This document shows, in pieces, positions 9,583 to 19,573 of a stretch of 64,000 nucleotides of DNA. Where the stretch lies: positions 11,169,009 to 11,233,008 of the forward strand of contig CAJINV010000001.1 in the NCBI GenBank assembly GCA_905178155.1. Reading direction: 5' to 3'. Below the pieces are notes generated by a model. That model worked only from the letters and a program-made list of their open reading frames with translations, made no database searches and had not been told where the DNA came from. The stretch's first letter is position 1; every line of letters begins with the position of its first letter. The position numbers and the translations under genes were made by a program. The DNA comes from Amoebophrya sp. A120 (Eukaryota; Sar; Dinophyceae; Syndiniales; Amoebophryaceae).

Positions 9583-12234
9583 ATGGGTCTCCTTTCCACG
9601 TTGACCGTGAGCCACTCTTTGCAGAATTTTCTGTGGCGGAATGAGTCTTCCGTGGCGACCACGGAGGACCGCGCAGTGAATCCGGGGCATTTCGTGAGAG
9701 TGACCCCGACACCGCTCCCGGACCCCGTTTTGGTGTGTTACAGTGATGACTTTGCGCAAAATGTGCTTGGGTTTGACGTGGACGACGCGGCGACGAAGCG
9801 CGAGCTGGAAGCTGATTTACGCGCGGTGCTTTCCGGCAACGCGATCCCCGCCGCGTGGGGACCGTGGGCCACGGGGTACGGAGTCTCCATCCACGGGCAG
9901 TGGGTAACGGACAGTCCCCGGGGCGGCGTGCACGGATACGGTGACGGACGCGCGATGTCTGTGGTGGAAATCAGGGCGTCGACAAATTATGGCAGAGCCA
10001 CACAGGATGAAGTAGAAGTTTCTTCTTCTTCAGGTGCAGTTCTGTCTAAGGGGGTTGTTCCGGAGAAAAGTTTCGCAAAGGTTGAGCGATCTTCCGAAAT
10101 GCCATCTGCAGGTGCACCCCTTTATTCCTGGCAAACCCGTCGAACGATGATCAAGGATTTCCTCTACCCCGCCCCCGACCGCTGGGAGTTTCAGCTTAAG
10201 GGTTCCGGGCGCACACCCTTTTCCCGGAGCGGGGACGGACGGGCGGCGCTCCGTTCCAGCGTCCGGGAGTTCTTGGCGAAGGAAGGAATGCACTTCCTCG
10301 GCGTGCCAACCGCGCGCGCGCTCTCCCTGGTCGTGGACACAGAGTTGAAAATTCAGCGGCAGTGGTACCCGGAAGCGCAGAATAAAGACGTGCAGCTACG
10401 CGCCGATCAAGTGGGCAACCGGGAGGAAGTGGCAATGTCGAGGGGAGCTAGTAGTGCAGCTCTACTTGCGCTTACTCCAAGGCCGGGTAAAATTTTGTGG
10501 CCGAGCAATGGGGTTCCCGAGTCGCAGATGGCTGCGAATCAGGAGATTTTTCGGGAGGAGCAGGCCGCAATTCTGACGAGAGTGAGCCCGAGCTTTCTCC
10601 GCGTGGGCCAAGTGGAACTGTTTGCAAAGGAAAAGTCAGTCGGCGAGTTCCGGAAGCTGCTGGCCTACGTCCTGTGGCGCGACTTTCGACCGTATTTACA
10701 GATTGGAAATAGCACGGCGACTACCGGGTCGTGGCCTGCAGATGTGAGTGGGCAAAAACAAAAAGCGAAGGAGTCACAGCGAACCTTACCGCATGAGCAA
10801 GAAGCGCTTGATGACGCACAGGCGTCTAGCTTGCTTACGGTGAAAAATCTGAAAATCTTTCTTCTCATCTTTGCGCACAGACTGGCGTTTTTGCACGCGG
10901 AGTGGTTGCGGGTTGGGTACGTGCAGGGGAACATGAATTCCGATAACTGCCTGCTGAACGGGTACTCCCTTGACTATGGTCCTTTCGGCTTTCTCGAGCA
11001 ATTTGATCCGCTATGGTGCCCTTGGATTGGCGGCGGTGAAAAGTTTAGCTATTCACAACAACCAAAGGCAGGCAAGGTCATTTTGTCCACTCTGATTCGC
11101 CGTATTTTCGCCTACCGCGAGCAGCTGGCATTTTTGCTTTTGGCGAATGAAGGGAAGGACACGACCGACTTAGAAGCAGGTACAACTACCTGCGAAATAA
11201 TGTCCGAAGGTGGCGAAGCGAAGTGCAGGTCGTCGCAGTCAAAGTCCAGTGGGGCAGCAGCAGCAGCAGCTCGGATGGAAAGACAAGATGCAGGCCGGAC
11301 AAAAGCCGCGCTTTTTGACGAGTTGCGCGACTTCGGCGACAACCTCGTGGAACTCTACATTGAGGACATTTTCCGTCCGTACCACGATGAAAACGCCCGC
11401 GCGAGACTCGGATTTTCCACTGCGTCGGATCAGCTCCATCATCTGCCGCTTTTCGATGTTCTTTCTCTGCAGCGAGAGCAGCAGGCTACTGAGGCAAGCA
11501 GCGCGTCGGCCGATGGAAGTGGAGGTACACCCACGGCACATGATTTCTCGCTTACTACTGCAAGAAGCGCAACCGCAAGCGCCCTTCTGCAGAGGCTAGA
11601 GGAGACTTTTAAGTCGGGCACATCAACAATGTCACGTCGGGCAGGTGGAGCTGGAAAGAAAAGGAAGCACGCCGATCCTCTTCGCCTGTATGAGGATTTG
11701 GAAGATATCATGCGGAGAGAAGAAATGGATTTCACTTTTACATTGCGAGCCCTCGGCGATATTGTTGACATTGCGACGGTGGGGGACCAAAGTGAAGAGT
11801 GCAAGAAGAAGAAAGAAGATGTGGAGATGTCCTGTGCGTTATTCAACCCGAAACCATTTCGCCGCGCTCGGGGTGATCAGCTTACTCCGCTGCCCCAGCA
11901 TCTCCGGAAATGGCTGCTGCGATGGAGTGACAGTCTGCAGAAGCATTACAGTGGTGCAGCTTCGGACGAGGATGCGAGCCATACACATGCGAACTACATC
12001 TCTCCACCGGCCGTGGCAAGAGCAGACATGAAAGCCAGTTCCCCGCAGGTGATACCGCGCAACTGGATGCTAACTGAAGCGTATGAGGCCGCGGAGCGAG
12101 GGAATTTCACAAAGGTTGACGAATTAAAGACACTGCTGAAAACACCGTACGAAGATGTGCGAGAAGATACCCAGTGGGTCCGCGCAACGCCAGAGTGGGC
12201 ACACGGAAAAGCTGGAATATCTTACATGAGCTGA
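9583..12234 (+). CDS. SelO/YdiU family pseudokinase (protein AMPylator)
   Basis: A single open frame of 883 residues. SelO proteins are pseudokinases that transfer AMP from ATP to protein hydroxyls and, in eukaryotes, act in mitochondria. Family motifs are clear: WGPWATGYGVSIHGQW (~88), HGYGDGRA (~115), QLKGSGRTPFSRSGDGRAAL followed by RSSVREFL (~204-232), LGVPTARALSLV, then the active-site region VGYVQGNMNSDNCLL and LDYGPFGFLEQFDP (~444-478). The protein is longer than the usual ~480-670 residues because of low-complexity insertions. The C-terminus is odd: family members end in Cys/Sec-Ser-Ser, whereas here ISYMS is followed by TGA and then two serine codons (TCT TCG), and a long hairpin follows in the 3' region (see findings). 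Annotated to the TGA as a normal stop. Confidence 0.92.
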   Translation: MGLLSTLTVSHSLQNFLWRNESSVATTEDRAVNPGHFVRVTPTPLPDPVLVCYSDDFAQNVLGFDVDDAATKRELEADLRAVLSGNAIPAAWGPWATGYGVSIHGQWVTDSPRGGVHGYGDGRAMSVVEIRASTNYGRATQDEVEVSSSSGAVLSKGVVPEKSFAKVERSSEMPSAGAPLYSWQTRRTMIKDFLYPAPDRWEFQLKGSGRTPFSRSGDGRAALRSSVREFLAKEGMHFLGVPTARALSLVVDTELKIQRQWYPEAQNKDVQLRADQVGNREEVAMSRGASSAALLALTPRPGKILWPSNGVPESQMAANQEIFREEQAAILTRVSPSFLRVGQVELFAKEKSVGEFRKLLAYVLWRDFRPYLQIGNSTATTGSWPADVSGQKQKAKESQRTLPHEQEALDDAQASSLLTVKNLKIFLLIFAHRLAFLHAEWLRVGYVQGNMNSDNCLLNGYSLDYGPFGFLEQFDPLWCPWIGGGEKFSYSQQPKAGKVILSTLIRRIFAYREQLAFLLLANEGKDTTDLEAGTTTCEIMSEGGEAKCRSSQSKSSGAAAAAARMERQDAGRTKAALFDELRDFGDNLVELYIEDIFRPYHDENARARLGFSTASDQLHHLPLFDVLSLQREQQATEASSASADGSGGTPTAHDFSLTTARSATASALLQRLEETFKSGTSTMSRRAGGAGKKRKHADPLRLYEDLEDIMRREEMDFTFTLRALGDIVDIATVGDQSEECKKKKEDVEMSCALFNPKPFRRARGDQLTPLPQHLRKWLLRWSDSLQKHYSGAASDEDASHTHANYISPPAVARADMKASSPQVIPRNWMLTEAYEAAERGNFTKVDELKTLLKTPYEDVREDTQWVRATPEWAHGKAGISYMS

Positions 12235-12265
12235 TCTTCGTATATGGAACCGAAATCTTGCGTCA

Positions 12266-12326
12266 CAGTCACATCAGAGATGTTTTGTAAGGCAAAACGC
12301 CTTACAAAACGTATCGGATCTGACTG
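12266..12326 (+). other. long imperfect hairpin just 3' of the SelO TGA
   Basis: Two 28-nt arms (12266-12293 and 12299-12326) pair around an AAAAC loop. The apical 12 bp (GTTTTGTAAGGC/GCCTTACAAAAC) are perfect, the outer 6 bp (CAGTCA/TGACTG) are perfect, and between them are isolated mismatches. It sits 32 nt after the SelO TGA. A SECIS element would need a tandem G.A/A.G core below the apical helix; I do not see a clear one. It may instead be a 3' UTR processing structure or a small foldback. Confidence 0.6.
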
Positions 12327-12553
12327 CGACGCGGAGTTTCGTTTTCATATCGTAGAACAACCTGCTGGATTTCTAGGTAGTAGGTTGTAGTACTCGTCCT
12401 CAACAACAAGCGGGAGTAGCTCAATTATGATTACCGTGGCCACAGGAGCTGTTCTCTCGGTACATGCAGTCATCACTGACACAGTCGTCGCTGTGCGCAA
12501 GAAAAGTGCAGATACTTCTGACCTGCCATGATCTGGTAACCAAATGCCTGCGC

Positions 12554-12606
12554 GCGCGCGCGCAGAGCGCGCGCCGGCCCACGAAGCCGGCGCGCGCGCT
12601 CTGCGC
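12554..12606. repeat. GC-rich palindrome
   Basis: Arms of about 21-23 nt built of CG-rich sequence (inner half GCGCGCGCCGGC and its complement) surround a CCACGAA loop at 12577-12583. Likely forms a stable cruciform or hairpin. Confidence 0.8.
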
Positions 12607-12879
12607 GCTTGCGATATTGCTTAGCAAACGCAGCGCGAAGGCAGTTGCCGTTACCATATAGGGCAACCGCCGGGAGGCGTGAAGGTCAGGGAAATGGCCA
12701 GAAATGAAGCGGGAGAAGGGAAAAAAAGCGGACCAGATGGGAAAATGGCCAGGAGGTCAAAAATGTCGCAAAAATGGCAGAAACCAAGCGGGAGAAGGTG
12801 TAAAAAGAGCATTTTTGCGGTTTGGCCCACTTTTTATCTGAAAAAGAGTTGGTCTATTTTTTGCTCCGCCCGCTGGTCA

Positions 12880-13420
12880 GCTGCGTTGGAGAAGCAGGCC
12901 CGCGACCTGTCCGGAAGCCTTGGGCCGCTTCGTAACTGGAAAAAGTTGGAAAAAAATGGCAAAAATTTGCTTCATAACGTGGGTGGAAGCAATCGTCGGA
13001 TTTTGTCCAGATCACCCGGGCCGCTTGGAAAATGGGAAAAGAAGAAAAATCTTGCAAAAGCGCAATTCCTCCGCAGGCTTCGAAATTGCCAGTCAGCTGC
13101 GGTCGGTGAAAATGTGCAGATCGCCCGGGCCACTTGGAAAATGGAAAAAGACAAAAAAATGCGCAAAAGCGCAATTCCTCCGCAGGCTTCGAAATTGCCA
13201 GTCAGCTGCGGTCGGTGAAAATGTCCAGATCGCCCGGGCCACTTTAAAAATGGAAAAAGACAAAAAAATGCGCAAAAGCGAAATTCCTCCGCAGGCTTTG
13301 AAATTGCCAGTCAGCTGCGGTCGGTGAAAATGTGCAGGTCGCCCGGGCCACTTAGGAACCAAAAAAACAAGCAAAAATTAAAAAAAAACGAGAACCCTCG
13401 GCAGGCTTAGAAACTGGCCA
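12880..13420. repeat. 109-bp tandem repeat array
   Basis: The landmark AATTCCTCCGCAGGCTT recurs at 13064, 13173 and 13282, a spacing of exactly 109 bp, with the accompanying GCCAGTCAGCTGCGGTCGG and GCCCGGGCCACTT blocks. Degenerate further copies are visible to the left (from about 12880) and to the right (to about 13420). Open frames running through the array on both strands are products of the periodicity and are not annotated as genes. Confidence 0.85.
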
Positions 13421-13614
13421 CCAAGGGTGGTCCGGCGGGCGCGCGCTTGCGCCGTACCATCGCGATTGGGAAAAAAAAACCGCACTAGAAGCGGGCGGGG
13501 GTATGTCACAAAATCCCTATTTGCCCTGGGTTGTGGGCAGAAATTCGGCATCTTCCCCGGGTCTGAAATGGCCGATTTTGGTGGCCCAGCCCGGGTTCTT
13601 TGGTTTGCGGTTTT

Positions 13615-13780
13615 CCACATACCTTCCTGGCCAGGTGGCCAGTTTGTCAATCATGCAGGGGGCTAGAAAGGATGCCCCGCTGCGAAGTTGGATCTTGCCC
13701 CCCCTCTGGCCACATACCTTCCTGGCCATGTGGCTAGTTTGTCATGCAGGGGGCTAGAAAGGATGCCCTGCTGCGAAATA
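13615..13780. repeat. direct duplication of ~70 bp, spacing 95 bp
   Basis: CCACATACCTTCCTGGCCA starts at 13615 and again at 13710; both copies continue through GGGGGCTAGAAAGGATGCCC and GCTGCGAA with small differences (a 3-nt indel and a few substitutions). Non-coding, part of the repeat region downstream of SelO. Confidence 0.8.
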
Positions 13781-13797
13781 GCAGACCGGATTTCGCC

Positions 13798-13921
13798 TTC
13801 AATGCTTATCGCAGGAGCCTGCGGGCCGCCGCGGGCGACAGTAGTTGTCCGCGGCCCTTTAGGGCCGCGGGGAAGTGGTGGAGCCCGCGGCGGCCCGCAG
13901 GCTCCTGCGATAAGCTTTGAA
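13798..13921. repeat. foldback element with 39-bp arms
   Basis: The arms 13798-13836 and 13883-13921 are near-perfect inverted copies (TTCAATGCTTATCGCAGGAG at the left end, one mismatch), and a second inner palindrome CCGCGGCCCT..AGGGCCGCGG (13849-13870) sits between them. A further copy of GGGCCGCGGACAAC occurs at about 13980. This is MITE-like in shape, with no visible coding. Confidence 0.8.
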
Positions 13922-14040
13922 TGCGAATCCGGAAGCCCCCGATGACCCGCGATAGATGGCAAGATTTACTTTAAGCTTAAGGGCCGCGGACAACACAGAA
14001 GAAGAAGTGGGATTCTAATTAAAAAGAAATGGTGGCGGCA

Positions 14041-14091
14041 GCCGCGCGGCGAAAGCGCGGCCCGCAGGGCCGCGCTTGCGCCGCGCGGCTG
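14041..14091. repeat. GC-rich palindrome with GCA loop
   Basis: Arms of about 23-25 nt (14041-14063 and 14067-14091) pair almost completely around a 3-nt GCA loop. It lies just inside the right inverted repeat of the candidate 1.6-kb element and mirrors the palindrome at 12554. Confidence 0.8.
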
Positions 14092-14139
14092 GTTTGGCTT
14101 TCGCGCTGGTTAGATTTTCGCGCACGCATTTGGTTACCA

Positions 14140-15699
14140 ATATCGCCCTCCGGGCGCGATCTTCATACTTGTTTGCAACGAAGAAACTGAATACACAAAC
14201 GTTTTTGGTGAAGCCAAGTCGTGACGATGGTCGTCGTGCCCTCTACACGCCTGCGGCTGATTTAGATATTTTCATTCTTGTCACCGGTCGACATTCATTT
14301 TTGATTGCATTTGTAGATCATCTGCACCACAGGAGATGTTGCTGTTGTCCTTTGTCAATATCTATGATTTGATTTCCATTTCCATCTCGTCCCGCCCTGT
14401 CTGCGGCTGAAAGTCTGTCTCTTTATAGTATTTCGCAATAGTGAGTCACTGTCACACTCAACACTCTCGCTGCGATTTTGATTTCTAGTGGTGAGCCACT
14501 GCAGCTGTTCCTAAAAACAGCGCCCAAGAACGGAACGAAATGATATCACCTAGGATGGTGTACTTGTATGCCCAGCGAACGATCTTCATCTATCTTCTGT
14601 TGTATATTAGCGAACCACGTTGTCGAGGCACTGATCTGCAAAAATGTCGACTCAAACCGTATCCATGGGTTTCCTACGATCCGAATCAGTTCATGGTCAG
14701 TTGCTCCATGTAGTGCAATTCACGAGCCTGAGGTATTTCAATTTCTTGTAGACGAGTTCGGTACTATTTGCTACGTCCATGCACAAAACAGATCTACTTC
14801 CACTGCGATGATCCTGTTGCTTTTGACCTTACATTTCGAATGCATTGGCGCCTTGCAAATGCAACAGGCAAGCAACTCATTTAAGTTTTGCTTGTAACGG
14901 CTTTTTTTGAAAACGAACAATTCGTATTTTCCTCCGACAAAAAGGAGTCCAAGGCTATTTTCATTTTTGAAAGACAATAGAATTGGAAAGATCGTGCGCA
15001 CTACTCGCGAAACTGTGTGAAAGTGTTAATATGATCTCGGTCTCCCGGACCTGGACTTCATGGTATTAGGACTAGCTCATAGTAGAAATAAAGGACGGAG
15101 AACAGCGACGCTAAGGCACGAGAAGGCTACAACGGAATAACTTTTTCGCTTGGCCCACCTGTGTCTAGTAGTTTTACAATCGAAAAGAAGAAAACGAGAT
15201 GCAACGACAACAAGGAACAAACTTACGAGGTTTCTACCACTTATCAACCTGTTGAACTACGACTTGAGTACTATCGAAAAATAAGCGACATCATAAGGCT
15301 ACAAATCAGAACATCAATCCATCGTTAAAGGGAAGAACCACCGGAAGATCGAACGACAGGGCGAAGCCGTCGACCACCTCCACGTTGGTATTCCAGAAGC
15401 GATTTTGGCCAGACTAGGCTACATCGCTCGATACCCAGAATAAAGTGGACGAAGATAACGAAAGGCAATGAACTTCCAACTCCAAGCCTGATCGAGAACG
15501 ACAGATGAAATAAACGAAGCAAGCTGGAGCTGCTCCTGCTGTGTCAAGAAGCACCACACAGAAGACCATTGTTTTTTGCCTCTGTTCCTGCTCGTAATAA
15601 AGTGCGGCGACTTGATAAAAACAGCGAATTCATCGATCAAAGCAGCTACAACATCCGTCGAATAAAAGTTACTTACCCAGCTTTATCAGAAGCGCAGCC
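14140..15699. other. AT-richer intergenic spacer
   Basis: About 1.5 kb with short frames on both strands that do not resemble proteins. No inverted repeats of introner type. It probably includes the 5' UTR of the seven-TM gene. Confidence 0.55.
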
Positions 15700-17529
15700 A
15701 TGGCGGGTTCACTGGACGACTCTTCCGTGGTACGGCAGTTCGAAAATGGGCTGTACTGCCAGTCGATCGTCAGCGTCGTGTTTATGGCGTTCGCCATGAC
15801 ACTCATCCTCCTCGGGAGACGGGGGGAATTTTTCACGCGATTCGCCATCGGTTTCATCGCTATGCTGGCGGTGTTGCTGGCGTGGCCGATTTATCAAATG
15901 TAAAAATGTCTGGGTCTGGAAGAGTCATGCGGCTTTTGCATGACACAGAGGGTCTGGCATGGAAGCTCTAGCATCACAGGTTTCGAGAAGCTGCCGCAGT
16001 GCCGAATCCGCATGACAAATGCCCCACTTTGGTGACAAAAAGTGGGCAGCTTTTGCTGCCTATGCGTGAGAGACTTTTATGTGTTGTGAAATGCGCATCA
16101 CAAGTTGCATTATTCCAGACCCAGACATATTTGCAATGCATACGATTATTTTGAGCAAGCTGTCCGCGTCCATCCACGTGGAAAGCCAGTACGTTTTTCT
16201 CGTGTTCTGGGTCGCGCCGTGTGCAATCGCAGGCTTGTTGCTGGCCTGCTTTCTGAAAGAGAAGTTTTTCTTCATCGCCGGCGCGGCGGCGGGCTGGTTC
16301 GTTGCGGCGCCGTTGATTGGACTTGTCAAGTACCTCATCCACTTCTCCAGGGGCGAGAATTACAACGCAGCCGAGGCCACGGGAAACTGGGGGGACATCA
16401 TGTATTTTGATTTTTTTTCCATAAATGGTTCGAGTTTGTACTTGTCCGCTGTGTTCATGCGGCGTCTGCGATGTTGTAGTTTACACTTTCAACTCAAAGT
16501 GAAAGCGGTACTAGAATAGAGGTAGGGGGAGTCGGTTCTTCGAAACTAAGAAATAATTAAACCACGACCTCCTACATTTCAGGTGGATTCTCGTCACAAT
16601 CGGCATCATGATCGGATGTGGTTTTCTGGTTATGTGCATGGAGAAGAAGCTCCGCCCTTGGGTGTACTCCCTCTTCACTGCCGGTCTCTTTAGCTCGGCG
16701 TTCGGCGAATTTCTCATCCTGATCGGCGCCTGGGCCGCCATGGCTGGCGCATCAACGAAGGAACAGTGCATGGAGCAACTTCTGGACGATACGATCTCGA
16801 TCGGAGAGAGCGGGCACCGGGACTTTGGCGTGTACAGTTTACTTAAAACTTCCTACAACCTTTCATTTATCTTCTTGTGGTCTTCTATTTTTTCCATATT
16901 GCCATTGTTTCTGTCTGAGCGACAGTGCTCACGCGCAGCTCTATGGTGCGGCTAGTCGGAAGATTCATGAACGAGATTTCGACCCTTCGCAAACCCGCCA
17001 GGGATGATGTAATTCAGCAACTACACAACACAGGTGGACGTGGCAAACCGTTTTTCCAATGCGGCTCCCCCTGCCGCTGATGGGGTTGCGTGACGCGCAC
17101 TTGTACGCAAACCTGGATCGGTTGGAAGCAGACCTCGAGAACATCAACTTTCCCGCCGACAAGGCCGCCGCCATCCTTCAAGCCTACTCCAAACAGTTTC
17201 GGTTTCAGGACGGATTGGTCGCCTGGGGCGTGCTCCTCGTTTGCTTTCTCTTCACGTTTGTACTGGCTTTCAGGGGCTGCAAGAAGAAGTGTTGCTCCGG
17301 ATTCTGTTTTCCGGGCTACAAAGACACCGCAGCCGGCGACGGCATGAACGGAGGACCGAAGCCAACCGCGACCAGTCCGTTTTACCACCGATACGGCGGG
17401 CCGCGGAAAGTTGCGGAGAAGAACCACTGGGAGTCGGAGTCCGAGGTAAGCAATTACGATTCCGACTCGGATGACGAGCTGTACATGGAAGAGTACATCT
17501 ACGAGTCGGACGACAGCTTGGCCTTTTGA
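15700..17529 (+). CDS. seven-transmembrane protein, possibly TMEM198/TM7SF3-like
   Basis: Proposed exons 15700-15891, 16148-16437, 16583-16831 and 17034-17529 (408 residues). The first junction is an introner, which restores the join AWPI/ILSKL. The second intron is GTACTT...TTTCAG. The third (GTACAG...AACACAG) is my best frame-consistent choice; an alternative acceptor near 16926 opens another short frame, so residues ~243-255 are uncertain. The protein has hydrophobic segments at about 18-38, 46-62, 78-100, 103-127, 160-182, 190-215 and one near 305-325, then a Cys-rich basic patch (GCKKKCCSGFCF) and an acidic tail. Seven membrane spans rich in Gly and Ala resemble the TM7S3/TM198 (DUF4203) domain, but I cannot confirm this by eye. 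Confidence 0.7.
15892..16147 (+). mobile_element. introner, family A (TGTCTGGGTCTGG ends)
   Basis: A 256-nt element starting TATCAAATGTAAAAATGTC and ending GCAATGCATACGATT. The TIR core TGTCTGGGTCTGGAA pairs with TTCCAGACCCAGACA. Direct repeat CGATT at 15887-15891 and 16143-16147. Excision fuses GCGTGGCCGATT to ATTTTGAGC in frame. No GT-AG cut is possible within the repeat. Confidence 0.9.
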
Positions 17530-19573
17530 AGGCCCACCTTCGGCGGGACTTCATCTGGAAGAGTTTGACGGTAAAAGTTGTGCTGTTACACAGCAAGTGT
17601 TGTTGACGCTGTGTGTGATGTACACTTACAACTTACACATCTAGAGAACAAAGGAAACGAAAAGAAATCATCGCTAGTACGTCTACGCTGTGCCCCGCAA
17701 TCCGGACTCTCGGCCAGGTCTGCGAATGCTCTGGTTGATAGCTAAGTACAGAACTGCTCTTAAGAATACCTCGCCTTCAACAATCTGCTGCACGTGGAAT
17801 TTTGACTACAACTTTGACACCCTAGAATACAGTAGAGTTGCTCGGCTAAGTATCTACTTTTGATTTTGTCTCGCATTATGTATCAACGACGTGATCGTTT
17901 GACTTCTGTTCCGAAAATATTGTACGATCTGAATACTTTGTACTTGTTGTATCCACCCAATCTCAAGGATTATCGGGGTAAAGCTTTTCTGACCGATTCT
18001 GGTTCTGCTCTCTCGTTCTACAATGCCCGTACATACTTTCTTTCACCTCAAGGAGGACTACTGAGCCAGAACTCCGTCCTGAAGTGACGGGCAAGTGGTT
18101 GATATCGATACATATGATAATTTGTATCCAAATGTTTAGCTCTTCAGTCCTCTGGTGACGGAGTTCCCCTTGTTGTAAAAAAAGTTTTGGATAGATTTGA
18201 CGCATTTGAAGCTGTGCAGTGATGCACTACCCTAATAAAGGCACTCCCAGCTTCACTGACTCACAGAAACAAATAATGACAATTTATATGATTCGGCGGC
18301 ATCAAATGAATTTGAATTTGTTCTGTAGCTGTATGACGAGGCAACCTCAACCTCAATCATCATCAGGGTATTGTAATTAAATGGGGTGCGTTATTCTTCT
18401 GTCTTGTCCAGTGTTTGATTCTAATGTGTGTGTGTAAGCGCATGGAAAGGATTCATCTTCCTCTTTTCGTTTTATCCGTACCAAATTATGTTGTTCTTGT
18501 TGCATAGTTTAATACAGAAATAATGCTTCAGGAATTTGAGAAGGATGTAATAGTGCTTGTGTGGTACTAGCTGGTCTGTTTTTTTGCGCTTTCTGTAGTT
18601 TCTTTTTCCTACTTTTATCTTTTGGAAATGGAAAAACTTACTTGAGTGCATCACTTTATGGTATGGAAGCTATCAAGTGGAAGATTGAATCAAAAAACGG
18701 AAAAAAGAGAAACACCTTCTTCGGTCCGTCGGTGCACTTCTCTTCTTCGCAAAGGAGAAGTTTCTCATGCGAGAAGCCCTGCTCGTGCTCCCCTTCGGAA
18801 ACCTGATGAAGTGAAATTGCAATTTTCGTCAAAAATTCCAAGAATCAGGCTGCCCCGCCGAACGTGAACGCGAAGCTAGCAGAACGTTCTCTTTCTGCTT
18901 CCCTGTCACAGTGTTGATTCAAGAACTCAGTGTGGTTACGCTCCGCTTTGGCTGCCGCTGCCACACCAACATCGGCGATTAGCCTCAATATTGGGGAAAA
19001 TGCTCTCTTTGTTGCAGTCACTACAATCAAATGATAATCACACCACGACTTCTATCGCTCTCGTATTCATTAATTCGCTTGTCGTGGGCCTCAATCGTCG
19101 CGATCGTTGCGGGACAGTTCTTGCGCATAAAGAAAAGGTCGCGCCCCGCTAACTATCATCGTTTACGTTTATTTTTATACAACCAGGTTTGCCTACTTTG
19201 CGTTTGTCTTTGGCTCGTGAATCATGTGAACATGTACATAAAGAAACATAAGAATGTAGGTCACATCGCACTCGTAGTCGTGTCAATTTTGGGCGCTTTC
19301 GTGGGTAACATGTTGGTGATGACATGGGTTGTGGTCTTGTTTGTTTTACGAAACAAGATTTTCATATCTATTTTTCAAATTCACGACTTATGTCGATGTT
19401 GGTAGCGCACCACCTATTTCTTCGACAAGACAAGTCAAGTGGAGGCAGGTGGGTCTATGCGTGTAGCGCTGCAAAAAAACGGTCATGTTTTGATTCCATG
19501 ACGCGGAGCAGCCACAATTTCGTCCGTTCGCGCGCCGTGTTAGACTTAGTGCCTCTAGAAAAGAATTAGAAAA
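17530..19573. other. 2-kb intergenic spacer
   Basis: AT-rich sequence with scattered short frames. One hydrophobic 124-residue frame at 19031-19405 has no recognisable features and is not supported. No introner-like repeats, tRNA or other RNA gene seen. Confidence 0.55.

Larger units (their letters stand above)
12534..14139. repeat. candidate TIR-bounded non-autonomous element (~1.6 kb)
   Basis: TGGTAACCAAATGCCTGCGCG at 12534-12554 is repeated in inverted orientation at 14119-14139 with one difference. Just inside each end lies a GC-rich hairpin (12554-12606 and 14041-14091), and the interior holds the 109-bp tandem array and other repeats. No coding capacity for a transposase is visible. 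No convincing target duplication was found at the borders, so this is a candidate only. Confidence 0.45.

Noticed and set aside
12679-13327. Overlapping plus and minus frames of 90-179 residues
   Set aside because: They run through the 109-bp tandem array and repeat with its period, so they are by-products of the repeat.
16926-17033. Alternative exon of the seven-TM gene with acceptor GCGACAG
   Set aside because: It is open, but leaving it requires an intron through the GC-rich coding-like stretch 17034-17128; the direct join 16831 to 17034 keeps the downstream frame more simply.
18000-18180. Inverted matches around GGAGGACTACTGAGCC and CTCTGGTGACGGAGTTC
   Set aside because: Short, imperfect pairing in AT-rich spacer with no flanking duplication; not an introner or RNA gene by eye.
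19031-19405. 124-residue hydrophobic frame upstream of the giant gene
   Set aside because: No domain, no splice support and AT-rich codon use unlike the neighbouring genes; hydrophobic frames arise easily in T-rich DNA.
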